From the NCBI GenBank assembly GCA_021824575.1, contig JAKAKJ010000033.1, positions 1-64,000 of the forward strand: 64,000 bases of DNA, written 5' to 3'. The stretch is from Chloroflexota bacterium (GTDB lineage Bacteria > Chloroflexota > Anaerolineae > Anaerolineales > Villigracilaceae). Every line of letters starts with the position of its first letter. Within the stretch, counting starts at the first letter, position 1. Of the stretch, positions 1 to 8,375 are shown piece by piece. The translations under genes were made by a program, and so were the position numbers. The notes beneath the pieces were generated by a model that made no database searches, had not been told where the DNA came from, and worked only from the letters and a program-made list of their open reading frames with translations.

Positions 1-18
1 TCGGTTACAATTTCTCTG

Positions 19-75
19 GGCATGGTATTCTTCGTCTCCTTCCACCTGGCAGTGTTTGGAGAAAGATACCATGCC
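19..75. repeat. Imperfect inverted repeat / hairpin (GGCATGGTAT ... ATACCATGCC)
   Basis: GGCATGGTATtcttcgTCTCC pairs with GGAGAaagATACCATGCC across an 18-nt loop; may be a terminator of a gene left of the window. Confidence 0.5.
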
Positions 76-145
76 TTCTTCATTTCACGTTATTCAAATT
101 CTATGCTACCAACCTTGCGCTGTAATAATAGAAAGGAGTTCAATT

Positions 146-334
146 ATGTCTTTTGATCTTTCAAGTCTCAATTCAATTCTTTGGATAATTGGCTTGCTCG
201 TTGTCGTGATGATCGTTCTAGGCGTCCTCGGCTTTATCTTCAGGCATATCTTCCATTGGTTTGCGCGCGGCTGCGGATGTATCGGAACGATCCTTGTGAT
301 TTTGATCGTTTTGCGTCTGTTGAAAGTTCTGTAG
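146..334 (+). CDS. Small membrane protein (62 aa)
   Basis: RBS gaaaggag at 131-138 precedes ATG at 146; hydrophobic helices. Confidence 0.6.
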   Translation: MSFDLSSLNSILWIIGLLVVVMIVLGVLGFIFRHIFHWFARGCGCIGTILVILIVLRLLKVL

Positions 335-342
335 ATTTGGAT

Positions 343-470
343 GTCATTGCGAGTGGCGCGGTGGTTGAGTAGAGCGGTGCTTTCCCGCTCCTACCGAAAC
401 CAGCGTCGCGAAGCAATCTCCGATTGAAACGGAGGAGACTGCTTCGGGAAGAACTCCCTCGCAGCGACAT
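343..470. repeat. Dispersed intergenic repeat of GTCATTGCGAG...GAAGCAATCTCC...CTCGCAgCGAC type with nested insert
   Basis: Outer arms GTCATTGCGAG / CCTCGCAGCGACAT; same family as 61333-61470. Confidence 0.7.
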
Positions 471-493
471 GATAGATTCAAAAAATAAACTTT

Positions 494-515
494 GGCGGGT
501 TACAAACCCGCCCTA
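494..515. repeat. Short palindrome GGCGGGTTacaAACCCGCC
   Basis: Perfect inverted repeat in intergenic region. Confidence 0.55.
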
Positions 516-537
516 CGCGGCTTTGCAAAGTTAAATA

Positions 538-570
538 AAAATCGGGACAAGATCATCTCTTGTCCCGATT
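538..570 (-). terminator. Rho-independent terminator (minus strand, after 573-1283)
   Basis: ATCGGGACAAG/CTTGTCCCGAT stem; T-rich tail on minus strand. Confidence 0.75.
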
Positions 571-572
571 TG

Positions 573-1283
573 TCATCCGTAACGTTTGCCAAACCACATT
601 CGTCCGAGCAAATTATCTTTTACGAAGAACTGGTGATATAGCGCCGCACCGGCGTGAAAAACGATCAGCAGAAAAAATAATGCCCAACTGATTCCGTGCA
701 GGCGGCCCAATTGGAAGAAGAAATTGCCGCGTCCAAAGCCGCCCTCGAATTCACCTTCACCGCCTCCGAATCGCGGAGTTTGACCGGGCTGGAATTGACC
801 ATTTGGCGGGAATTGCCCGGGTTGCAATTGTCCCGGTGTAAATCGCGGCGTCGTTGCTGCCAATCCAAATGTCCGCGCGAGGCGATTGCCTTGCAATGCC
901 AGAATGATTCCGGTAATCACAATCATAAACGTGAAGAAATACAATGCCCAATGAGTGAGCCTGCCCACAAGATCGAGGAAAGAATTGCCGGTGCTTGCCC
1001 AGTCCGGGCTTTTGGCGCGCCAGCGGACAATGAGACGGATGATCAACAAAACCAGCACCGTAACCCCAAGGATCATGTGGATTGCGAGAGTTGGGAAACC
1101 GGGAAGCAATAAACCCGCGCGGCGGCCTTCTCCTCCTTCACCGCCCAAAAGACCAAGAAATGCAGTGGCAAAAATCAGGATGAAGATGAGCCAGTGCAGC
1201 GCAACAAGTGCCGGATGATAACGCTTTGGTTTTTCTGAAACTGTTGGTGCGGGCGTGGAAATAGACATGGCATCAGTGGTCAT
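573..1283 (-). CDS. Cytochrome b561-family membrane protein
   Basis: YHPALVALHWLIF..., multiple TM helices with His residues; likely start MTTDAMSIS at 1283, not the longer ORF start. Confidence 0.75.
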   Translation of the reverse strand: MTTDAMSISTPAPTVSEKPKRYHPALVALHWLIFILIFATAFLGLLGGEGGEGRRAGLLLPGFPTLAIHMILGVTVLVLLIIRLIVRWRAKSPDWASTGNSFLDLVGRLTHWALYFFTFMIVITGIILALQGNRLARTFGLAATTPRFTPGQLQPGQFPPNGQFQPGQTPRFGGGEGEFEGGFGRGNFFFQLGRLHGISWALFFLLIVFHAGAALYHQFFVKDNLLGRMWFGKRYG

Positions 1284-1446
1284 GAACAAAAACTCCTTTG
1301 CGGCGAGTATACGGATGTTTGATGAACAGGAGATGACAGCCGTAATCATATTTTCTTTTTCGACGGCTTCGCAAATGTGACCTACGGGTGGCAATCGAAA
1401 ATCTTTCTTTTGATAAAATAACTGCCTGTCAACCACCGGAGGAAAC

Positions 1447-2349
1447 ATGCAAATTGATATTATCGGCATACCGATTGATCTTGGCGCGGATCGCCGCGGT
1501 GTGGATATGGGTCCCAGCGCGATCCGCTACGCACACTTGCAACAAAAGCTCGAAGCGTTGGGCTATACCGTCGAAGACAAGGGCAACATTGAAGTGCCCA
1601 TTGCCGAGATGTGTTCCATCAATGATCCAAAACTCAAATACATTGATTGCATCGTGCCGATGTCGCGGCGCGCGTCGGGTGCGGTGTCCACTTCGATGCA
1701 GGCCGGACATTTTCCGCTTGTTTTGGGCGGAGATCACAGCCTGTCCATCGGTTCGATTCGCGGCGCGGCCAAATTCAAAAAACTCGGCGTGATTTGGATT
1801 GATGCCCATGCGGATTTCAATACCGACAAAACCACGCCATCTGGAAACATCCACGGAATGCCGCTGGCCGCGCTGTGCGGGCTCGGGGACGCGCGTCTAA
1901 CCCAATTGTGGGACGAGCCGCTTCCAGTCGTGGACCCGAGGCGGGTTGCCATTATCGGAGCGCGTGACCTCGACCCGGGCGAAAAAGTCAACTTGCGCGA
2001 AGCGGGCGTGATGGTCATGGGCATGGAACAAATTGACCGCTTCGGGATGGTGACCGCGCTGGAAAAAGCCATCGAACACGTTTCGCGTCAAACGGATGGC
2101 ATTTATCTTTCATTTGATATGGACGCCATGGACCCGCGTCATGCGCCCGGCGTTGGAACGCCGGTTCCCGCCGGCCTGACCCAACGCGAAGCGCACCTCG
2201 CCTGCGAGATGATCGCGGAAACCGGCAGGCTGATCGGCATGGATATCGTCGAAGTCAATGCCATTCTCGACATCCAGAATCAAACCGGCGCGCTGGCAGT
2301 CGAATTTGTTTTGTCGGTGCTTGGAAAAAAAATTTGGAACGGCGATTAA
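1447..2349 (+). CDS. rocF: Arginase (ureohydrolase family)
   Basis: [25 protein letters not shown] metal-binding motifs; starts [27 protein letters not shown]. Confidence 0.9.
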   Translation: MQIDIIGIPIDLGADRRGVDMGPSAIRYAHLQQKLEALGYTVEDKGNIEVPIAEMCSINDPKLKYIDCIVPMSRRASGAVSTSMQAGHFPLVLGGDHSLSIGSIRGAAKFKKLGVIWIDAHADFNTDKTTPSGNIHGMPLAALCGLGDARLTQLWDEPLPVVDPRRVAIIGARDLDPGEKVNLREAGVMVMGMEQIDRFGMVTALEKAIEHVSRQTDGIYLSFDMDAMDPRHAPGVGTPVPAGLTQREAHLACEMIAETGRLIGMDIVEVNAILDIQNQTGALAVEFVLSVLGKKIWNGD

Positions 2350-2392
2350 GTTACAGGTTGGCGAAAGCTTCAAGTGAGACTACAATAATCGC

Positions 2393-3022
2393 ATGAACGC
2401 TTTGAACGGCCCCTTACTCATCGTCGAGGATACTCCCGACACCCTCAATTTATTGAAGGTGACTCTCGAATTCAAAGGATATCGCGTGGTCACTGCCCGA
2501 AATGGCCGCGAAGCATTGGATGCCATTCAAAAGGAACGCCCGGCTGTCATCATCACCGATATCCTGATGCCCCAGATGGACGGCTTCAGCCTTGTCCAGC
2601 GATTGCGTATCAATCCGGAGACGCGGGATATCCCGGTTGTTTTCCTTTCGGCCACGTATGTCGCGCCCGAAGATAAGCAGTTTGCGATGACACTTGGCGC
2701 GTCCCGTTTCATCGAGAAGCCGATTGATACGGACGAGTTGCTGAAAACGATTGCCGAGTTATTTGCCAAGGGCGCGCCGAAAACGTCGCCGCCGCTGGAG
2801 GAGCGCAAGTTTTATGAAGGTTACAAAGAGCGGCTGGAAATAAAGCTCCAGCAAAAGGTTATACAGATTTCGCGAACAGAGCGTCTGCTCGAGACGTTAT
2901 CAGAAGAAGAGAAACCGCCTTTCAAGACGGACCTCCGCCAAGCCATCAGCGAACGGGAAGAGATCGAACAGGAGCTTGATCAGATTCGCAAATTTCTCAA
3001 ACAGAACACTTTATCAACATAA
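2393..3022 (+). CDS. Response regulator receiver protein
   Basis: LIVEDTPDTLNLLKVTLEFKGY... VIITDILMPQMDG REC domain; coiled C-terminus. Confidence 0.85.
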   Translation: MNALNGPLLIVEDTPDTLNLLKVTLEFKGYRVVTARNGREALDAIQKERPAVIITDILMPQMDGFSLVQRLRINPETRDIPVVFLSATYVAPEDKQFAMTLGASRFIEKPIDTDELLKTIAELFAKGAPKTSPPLEERKFYEGYKERLEIKLQQKVIQISRTERLLETLSEEEKPPFKTDLRQAISEREEIEQELDQIRKFLKQNTLST

Positions 3023-3804
3023 TGCGCCAGCCCACTTTATCTGAAATTGAAGAACTGGCGAGATTTGCCGGTTCCATCCTGCGTGAGAGCTACAATAAAG
3101 AGCATCAGGTTTCCTATAAAGGCGTAATTGACCTTGTCACCGAAGTCGATCGCGCCTCCGAGGATTTTTTGCTGGGCGAAATCAACAAACGCTGGCCCGG
3201 CAGTTACATTATGGCAGAAGAGAGTGGAGTGACAAGGGGAACCAATGGTTCGAGCTGGTATGTTGATCCGTTGGATGGAACAGTCAATTACGCCCACCGC
3301 ATTCCAATCTTTTCCGTCTCGGTCGGATATGCCTATAACGGTGTGATGCAGCTTGGTGTGGTTTACGATCCGATGCGCGATGAAATGTTCGCCGCGGAAC
3401 GCGGCAAAGGCGCGCGGCTGAACGGCAACCCGATCCATCCGACGGATGAAACCGAGTTACAAAAGAGTCTTTTGGTTACCGGCTTTCCGTATGATGCCTG
3501 GAATACGAAACAAAATAACTTCGATAACTTTGTCCGCTTTGCGCAACTCACTCAGGGTGTACGCCGCCTCGGGTCTGCGGCGCTGGACGCATGTTATGTT
3601 GCTGCGGGCCGCTTCGACGGATTCTGGGAACTATCTCTCAAGCCGTGGGATGTGGCCGCGGGCGGTCTGATCGCCCTGGAAGCGGGTGCGAAAGTCACAA
3701 ACATCCGCGGCGGCGACGATTATCTCTCGCCTCCGCAATCCATTATTGCCGCGGCGCCCGGCATCCACCCAAAAATAATCGAGAAACTGGATTCGACCGA
3801 TTAG
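3022..3804 (+). CDS. suhB: Inositol monophosphatase family protein
   Basis: EESG, DPLDGTVNYAH, WDVAAGGLIALEAGA motifs. Confidence 0.88.
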   Translation: MRQPTLSEIEELARFAGSILRESYNKEHQVSYKGVIDLVTEVDRASEDFLLGEINKRWPGSYIMAEESGVTRGTNGSSWYVDPLDGTVNYAHRIPIFSVSVGYAYNGVMQLGVVYDPMRDEMFAAERGKGARLNGNPIHPTDETELQKSLLVTGFPYDAWNTKQNNFDNFVRFAQLTQGVRRLGSAALDACYVAAGRFDGFWELSLKPWDVAAGGLIALEAGAKVTNIRGGDDYLSPPQSIIAAAPGIHPKIIEKLDSTD

Positions 3805-3881
3805 CATTCTTATAAATTGCAAAAAGTGAATATGGGTTCACGCTATCTGATTAAAATAGAAGCCATAGACCGACGTGAACA

Positions 3882-6800
3882 ATGAATCCATCCAATATTC
3901 CGATCAGCAAGACAAAGATTTTGCTTCCCAAGCGCCGCGCGGAACTGCTGACTCGCAAGCGGCTGCTCGACGCGTTGTTTGAATTCCTTGACCGGAAGCT
4001 GATCTTGGTCTCTGCGCCTGCCGGATATGGCAAAACATCGCTATTGATTGACCTGGCACACCACAGCGAACTGCCGTTCTGCTGGCTGGCGCTCGATCCG
4101 CTCGACCGCGATCCGCAGCGTTTCATCGCTTATTTCATCGCCGCGTTGACCGAACGTTTTCCGCAATTCGGCAACCGTTCCCGTTCGATGCTGAATACAA
4201 TGACCAGCCTTGAAAATGGGATGGAGCCGCTGCTGGTTACATTGGTCAACGAGATTTACGATGACATCCACGAACACTTTGTCCTGGTGCTGGATGATTT
4301 TCACCTGCTGGACGATGTCCAGGCCATACAATATTTTGTAAATAGATTCACGCAGCTGGTTGGCGAAAATTGTCATTTAATTCTGTCTTCCCGCTCCCTG
4401 CCGGGACTTCAGGATTTAACGCTGTTGGTCGCCCGCGAACAGGTCGGCGGCCTGGATTTTTCGGACCTCACATTCACGCCGGAAGAAATCCAGGCGCTCC
4501 TGGCGCAGAATCAACAAATTCGTCTTTCAGATGATGACGCGCAGAAATTGATCGAAGCCACGGAGGGCTGGATCACCGGCCTGCAATTCACAGATTTGAA
4601 TCAGCTGCAATCTGGCGGGTTAAGTTTCCAATCATCTCACGCAGTCGGCATCAGCGTATTTGATTATCTTGGTGAGCAGGCTCTCGAACATCAAACCGAG
4701 GCATTGCAGCTATTCCTTTTGCGAAGTTCCCTGCTCGAAGAGTTCGATGCGAAACTGTGCGAAGAAGTATTGGCTTCGTTCTATTCCGAACATCAAAACT
4801 GGCCGAAATTGATCGAGACGATCGTCCAGAAGAATTTGTTCGTGTTGCCCATGGGCGCGAACGGCCAGTGGATCCGCTATCATCATCTGTTCCGCGATTA
4901 TTTGCAGGAACGGATGCGCGGTGAGCGTCCCGATGAAGTCTTTCCCATTTTGCAAAGGCTGGCGCAATTCCAGGAAAAACAGGGACAATGGGAAAGAGCC
5001 TATCAGCTTTACAAACAACTCGGTAATATGGATGCTCTGGCCGACATGATCGAGCGCGCCGGGATTCCGATGTATCAGAATGCCATGCTGACTTTGGAGA
5101 ACTGGCTGAAGGATCTGCCGCCGTCCATCGCGCAGAACCGCGCGGGGCTGCTGTCATTGCGAGGCGCGGTTGAATCTGCAAAGGGAAATGTTTCTGAAGC
5201 GGTGACGTTCTTTGATCGTGCTATTGCAAAGTTCCGCGATGCGAACGATATTCCCGGTTTGGCGTTAGCTCTTGTGCGGAGAGGTATGACGTATAAATTG
5301 TTGGGAGATTATCAGGCAGCCATCCAAGATGCGAAGGAGACAATACAACTCACCGAATCCAAGGATGATTTGCAATGGAATTATGCTGAAGCGCTGCGCG
5401 TAAAAGGGCTTAGCTTATTCAGGCAAGGCGAGACCTTTCAAGCGTCGAACTATCTGGAACATGCTTTGGATGTCTATAGTCGAGTGCAGGACGTTCATTC
5501 CATCCCCATCTTGCTTATGGAAACTGCCATGATTAATACGGCGTCAGGCAAATACCGGGAGGCCAAGGCCTCTTATGAAAAAGCCCTTATAATCTGGCGA
5601 CAAACGGGAAATCTTTCATGGCAGGCAAGCTTGCTTAATAATCTTGGATTTCTGCACCATCAATTGGGGGAATATGAACAGGCTGCACAGGTCTTTGAAG
5701 AGGGGCTGGTTTGTGCAAAGCAAAGCGGCAATAAATACATGGATGCCCTTATATCCATGAGCTTAGGGGATCTGTATACTGATGTAGGTGATATTGCCTT
5801 GGCAGAAAAAAACTATCACCACTCACAGAACATAGCTCAGCAACTTGGCGAGCAATTTCTCCACAACTACCTTTCTCTTGCGGCAGCTAATCTGGCCATT
5901 CTGAGAAAAGATACTTCGAGTGCTCATTCCATTCTTGATCGAGCAGAGACGGATATCAAAGCCAGTAAATCCAATTATGAAAAGGGTCTTTTTGAGCTTG
6001 CCCGCGGACGCCTGCTGTTACAGGAGGCAAGAAATCAGGAAGCACTCAAGGAATTGATAAGTGCAGCGGATTGCTTCCAAAAGGCTGGGCGAGAAATGGA
6101 GAGTATTTGGAGCCATGTATGGCTTGCTGCTGCTCAAAGCCGAAATGGAAACCTTGTCGCGGCGCGGAAAGAACTAAGCATTGTTTTTGAAAACTCTAGG
6201 AGGCCGAATCATTTTGCAATCGTTGCTGCAATGCAGGCAAAAGAATGGATGGCAGATCTGTATAACGATCGCGAGGCCAGGTCTACCTTGCGGCCACTTT
6301 TTGAAAAAATTAGCCAACTTGAGGGCCAAATACCGCGCATTCGCCGTCAATTGCGGCGGCTGATACGGACAATGGAAATTCCTGCTGCACAGCTGACCAT
6401 TCAGGCTTTCGGGCAGGGGCGAGTATCAATCAATGGCAGGATATTAACGATAAATGATTGGCAAACGCAATCCGTGCGTGAACTGTTCTTTTATTTCCTG
6501 GCACAAGATCGCCCTGTGACGAAAGAGAAAATTGGGGAAGTGCTTTGGCCAGAAAATGACGAGCCATCTAAACTCAAGTTGCGTTTTAAAAATGAGATTT
6601 ACCGTCTGCGCCGCGCGGTGGGACAGGATACAATTCTATTTGAAGATGATCGTTATCGGTTCAATCCTACAATTGACCATGAGTACGATGTTGAAGCGTT
6701 CGAGACTTATCTAGCTAGAGCTAGATCTTCTTCAACACCTGCTGAGCAAATGGACTTTTATCAAAGGGCAATTGCCTTGGTGCATGGGCACTATCTTGAA

Positions 6801-7115
6801 GATATTGGAGCCACATGGGCTTGGCCCGAGCGCGAACGCTTGAGCCAAGCATTTCTTTCAGCATCACTAAATTTGGCCGAACTCCTTTTGAGAAATGCTC
6901 AATTACCAAAAGCACTGCGTGTCTGTCAGCGCGCTTTGGAACATGATTCAACTTTTGAAGCTGCCTATCGCTTAATCATGCAAATCTACTACCGCATGGG
7001 AGACCGAGCTTCTATCATCCACACCTTCCGCACGTGTGAAGAAGCGATGCTAAAGGCATTTGATATGCCGCCGTCGGAGGAAACATTGAGACTTCAGCGC
7101 GAGTTGCTCGCCTGA
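3882..7115 (+). CDS. MalT-like ATPase/TPR transcriptional activator with C-terminal SARP winged helix + BTAD domain
   Basis: Walker A SAPAGYGKTSL, LVLDDFHLL Walker B, TPR repeats, C-terminal OmpR-like wHTH (VRELFFYFLAQDRPVTKEKIGEVLWPE...) and BTAD. Confidence 0.85.
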   Translation: MNPSNIPISKTKILLPKRRAELLTRKRLLDALFEFLDRKLILVSAPAGYGKTSLLIDLAHHSELPFCWLALDPLDRDPQRFIAYFIAALTERFPQFGNRSRSMLNTMTSLENGMEPLLVTLVNEIYDDIHEHFVLVLDDFHLLDDVQAIQYFVNRFTQLVGENCHLILSSRSLPGLQDLTLLVAREQVGGLDFSDLTFTPEEIQALLAQNQQIRLSDDDAQKLIEATEGWITGLQFTDLNQLQSGGLSFQSSHAVGISVFDYLGEQALEHQTEALQLFLLRSSLLEEFDAKLCEEVLASFYSEHQNWPKLIETIVQKNLFVLPMGANGQWIRYHHLFRDYLQERMRGERPDEVFPILQRLAQFQEKQGQWERAYQLYKQLGNMDALADMIERAGIPMYQNAMLTLENWLKDLPPSIAQNRAGLLSLRGAVESAKGNVSEAVTFFDRAIAKFRDANDIPGLALALVRRGMTYKLLGDYQAAIQDAKETIQLTESKDDLQWNYAEALRVKGLSLFRQGETFQASNYLEHALDVYSRVQDVHSIPILLMETAMINTASGKYREAKASYEKALIIWRQTGNLSWQASLLNNLGFLHHQLGEYEQAAQVFEEGLVCAKQSGNKYMDALISMSLGDLYTDVGDIALAEKNYHHSQNIAQQLGEQFLHNYLSLAAANLAILRKDTSSAHSILDRAETDIKASKSNYEKGLFELARGRLLLQEARNQEALKELISAADCFQKAGREMESIWSHVWLAAAQSRNGNLVAARKELSIVFENSRRPNHFAIVAAMQAKEWMADLYNDREARSTLRPLFEKISQLEGQIPRIRRQLRRLIRTMEIPAAQLTIQAFGQGRVSINGRILTINDWQTQSVRELFFYFLAQDRPVTKEKIGEVLWPENDEPSKLKLRFKNEIYRLRRAVGQDTILFEDDRYRFNPTIDHEYDVEAFETYLARARSSSTPAEQMDFYQRAIALVHGHYLEDIGATWAWPERERLSQAFLSASLNLAELLLRNAQLPKALRVCQRALEHDSTFEAAYRLIMQIYYRMGDRASIIHTFRTCEEAMLKAFDMPPSEETLRLQRELLA

Positions 7116-7142
7116 TTTTTTCCACGCTTACATCGTTCCCTC

Positions 7143-7170
7143 AAAGCAGCCAACAGAGGCTGCTTTTTTT
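7143..7170 (+). terminator. Rho-independent terminator after SARP regulator
   Basis: AAGCAGCC aacaga GGCTGCTTTTTTT. Confidence 0.85.
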
Positions 7171-7174
7171 AATC

Positions 7175-7212
7175 TTTTGAAGCCTGTTTTGAAGCCTGGG
7201 GGCTTGTATGAT
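7175..7212 (+). promoter_or_regulatory. Candidate SARP-dependent promoter: tandem TTTTGAAGCCTG x2, 8 bp, TATGAT
   Basis: Perfect 12-bp tandem repeat 7175-7186/7187-7198, 8-bp gap, -10 TATGAT at 7207-7212. Confidence 0.55.
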
Positions 7213-7245
7213 TTGGTCATCGTTATAGAAGAAAGGATTATTCTC

Positions 7246-7389
7246 ATGAATAACAAAATTGCCCGCTTTGCCCTTTTTGCCAGCAAAATTAACCGACAGC
7301 ATGTCCAATTAGCGTTTTCTATTCTCGCTTTAGGAATGCTTGTACTGGGTATCGGAGCTCCACTGGATAGCGGCGGTATCTCTCATTAA
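7246..7389 (+). CDS. 47-aa peptide with one hydrophobic segment (possible exported peptide)
   Basis: RBS AAGGA 8 nt upstream; MNNKIARFALFASKINRQHVQLAFSILALGMLVLGIGAPLDSGGISH. Confidence 0.65.
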   Translation: MNNKIARFALFASKINRQHVQLAFSILALGMLVLGIGAPLDSGGISH

Positions 7390-7398
7390 AAAAAGATA

Positions 7399-7974
7399 GT
7401 GATCCTCCTTTTTGCCCTTGCCGCCGGGTTGTTGGTGGGCTTGGGATGGGCGCGCTGGCGTAAAGAGCCTTACCAAGCGCCTGCTATACAGGCTTTATGG
7501 CTGGCTTTCATTGCTTTCCTACCTCAGCTGATTATTGCTTACCTGCCAGCCAGCCGCCATCTCCTCCCCGATTGGATCGCCGCGTTAAGCCTGTCGCTGT
7601 CACTGATCCTCTTTCTGGCGTTTGCGTGGATTAACCGTCGTTTGCCGGGCATGCCGATCCTTCTTATCGGGTTGTTGCTCAACTTGGCGGTGATTTTAGC
7701 CAATGGCGGCTGGATGCCAATCAGCCCGGAGGCGGTGAGCCGCCTTGCGGGTCCTGATGCGATTCGAACCGTCAGCTTGGGCAGCCGCATTGGGCAAAAA
7801 GACATCCTTCTGAGCCCGCAGGATACGCGCCTGGAATTTTTGTCGGATCGTTTCCTCCTCCCTGATTGGCTGCCGCATCAAGTGGCCTTTAGTCTTGGAG
7901 ACGTCTTTATCGCCGCTGGCATATTCTGGCTGCTCGCCAGGCCGAAATCAAATATGAAAAGAGTTGCTGTATGA
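7399..7974 (+). CDS. DUF5317-like integral membrane protein
   Basis: GTG start; N-terminal TM helices, ILANGGWMPISPEAV motif; stop overlaps next start (ATGA). Confidence 0.7.
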   Translation: MILLFALAAGLLVGLGWARWRKEPYQAPAIQALWLAFIAFLPQLIIAYLPASRHLLPDWIAALSLSLSLILFLAFAWINRRLPGMPILLIGLLLNLAVILANGGWMPISPEAVSRLAGPDAIRTVSLGSRIGQKDILLSPQDTRLEFLSDRFLLPDWLPHQVAFSLGDVFIAAGIFWLLARPKSNMKRVAV

Positions 7975-8246
7975 TTACATCAAATACTTTTACAACAAAT
8001 TTGCCTTTCAGGGTTGGTTCGCCTGATTCTCGTACGGGCCTCGGCAGTGTATTTGCGGCCGCCGTGGTCAATCGGGAATTCCGAAATACACTTTTACAGA
8101 ATCCCCAGGCCGCGCTCGAAAGCGGCTATATGGGACAGCCATTCCTGTTGACGGCCGAGGAACATTCTCTTCTGACTTCCATAGCTGCGACTTCTCTCAC
8201 TGATCTGGCTCAACGGATCATGGTATCGCAGGGAGTCGGCGATTAG
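7971..8246 (+). CDS. Small NHLP/Os1348-like leader-type protein (91 aa)
   Basis: VVNREFRNTLLQNPQAALESGYMGQPFLLTAEEHSLLTSI resembles nitrile-hydratase-like leader peptides; translationally coupled to upstream ORF. Confidence 0.55.
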   Translation: MITSNTFTTNLPFRVGSPDSRTGLGSVFAAAVVNREFRNTLLQNPQAALESGYMGQPFLLTAEEHSLLTSIAATSLTDLAQRIMVSQGVGD

Positions 8247-8312
8247 AAAAGGCGCCAGCGGATCTTACTCTCATTTTTCAAACTGGCGCGGTGGAGCGAC
8301 GCGGCGGAGAAG

Positions 8313-8352
8313 GGGACGCGATGAAAAGGGGATCATCGCGCCCCGCGTCCCG
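8313..8352 (+). terminator. GC-rich inverted repeat, possible terminator
   Basis: GGGACGCG/CGCGTCCC arms with inner GATGA/TCATC pairing, followed by gtttt. Confidence 0.45.
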
Positions 8353-8375
8353 TTTTAGGAAAGCTGACGAGAACA

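Noticed and set aside
240-470. 76-aa minus-strand ORF
   Set aside because: Derived from the dispersed GTCATTGCGAG repeat.
343-515. Possible CRISPR array or insertion sequence
   Set aside because: No regularly spaced identical repeats with unique spacers, no transposase; best explained as palindromic dispersed repeats.
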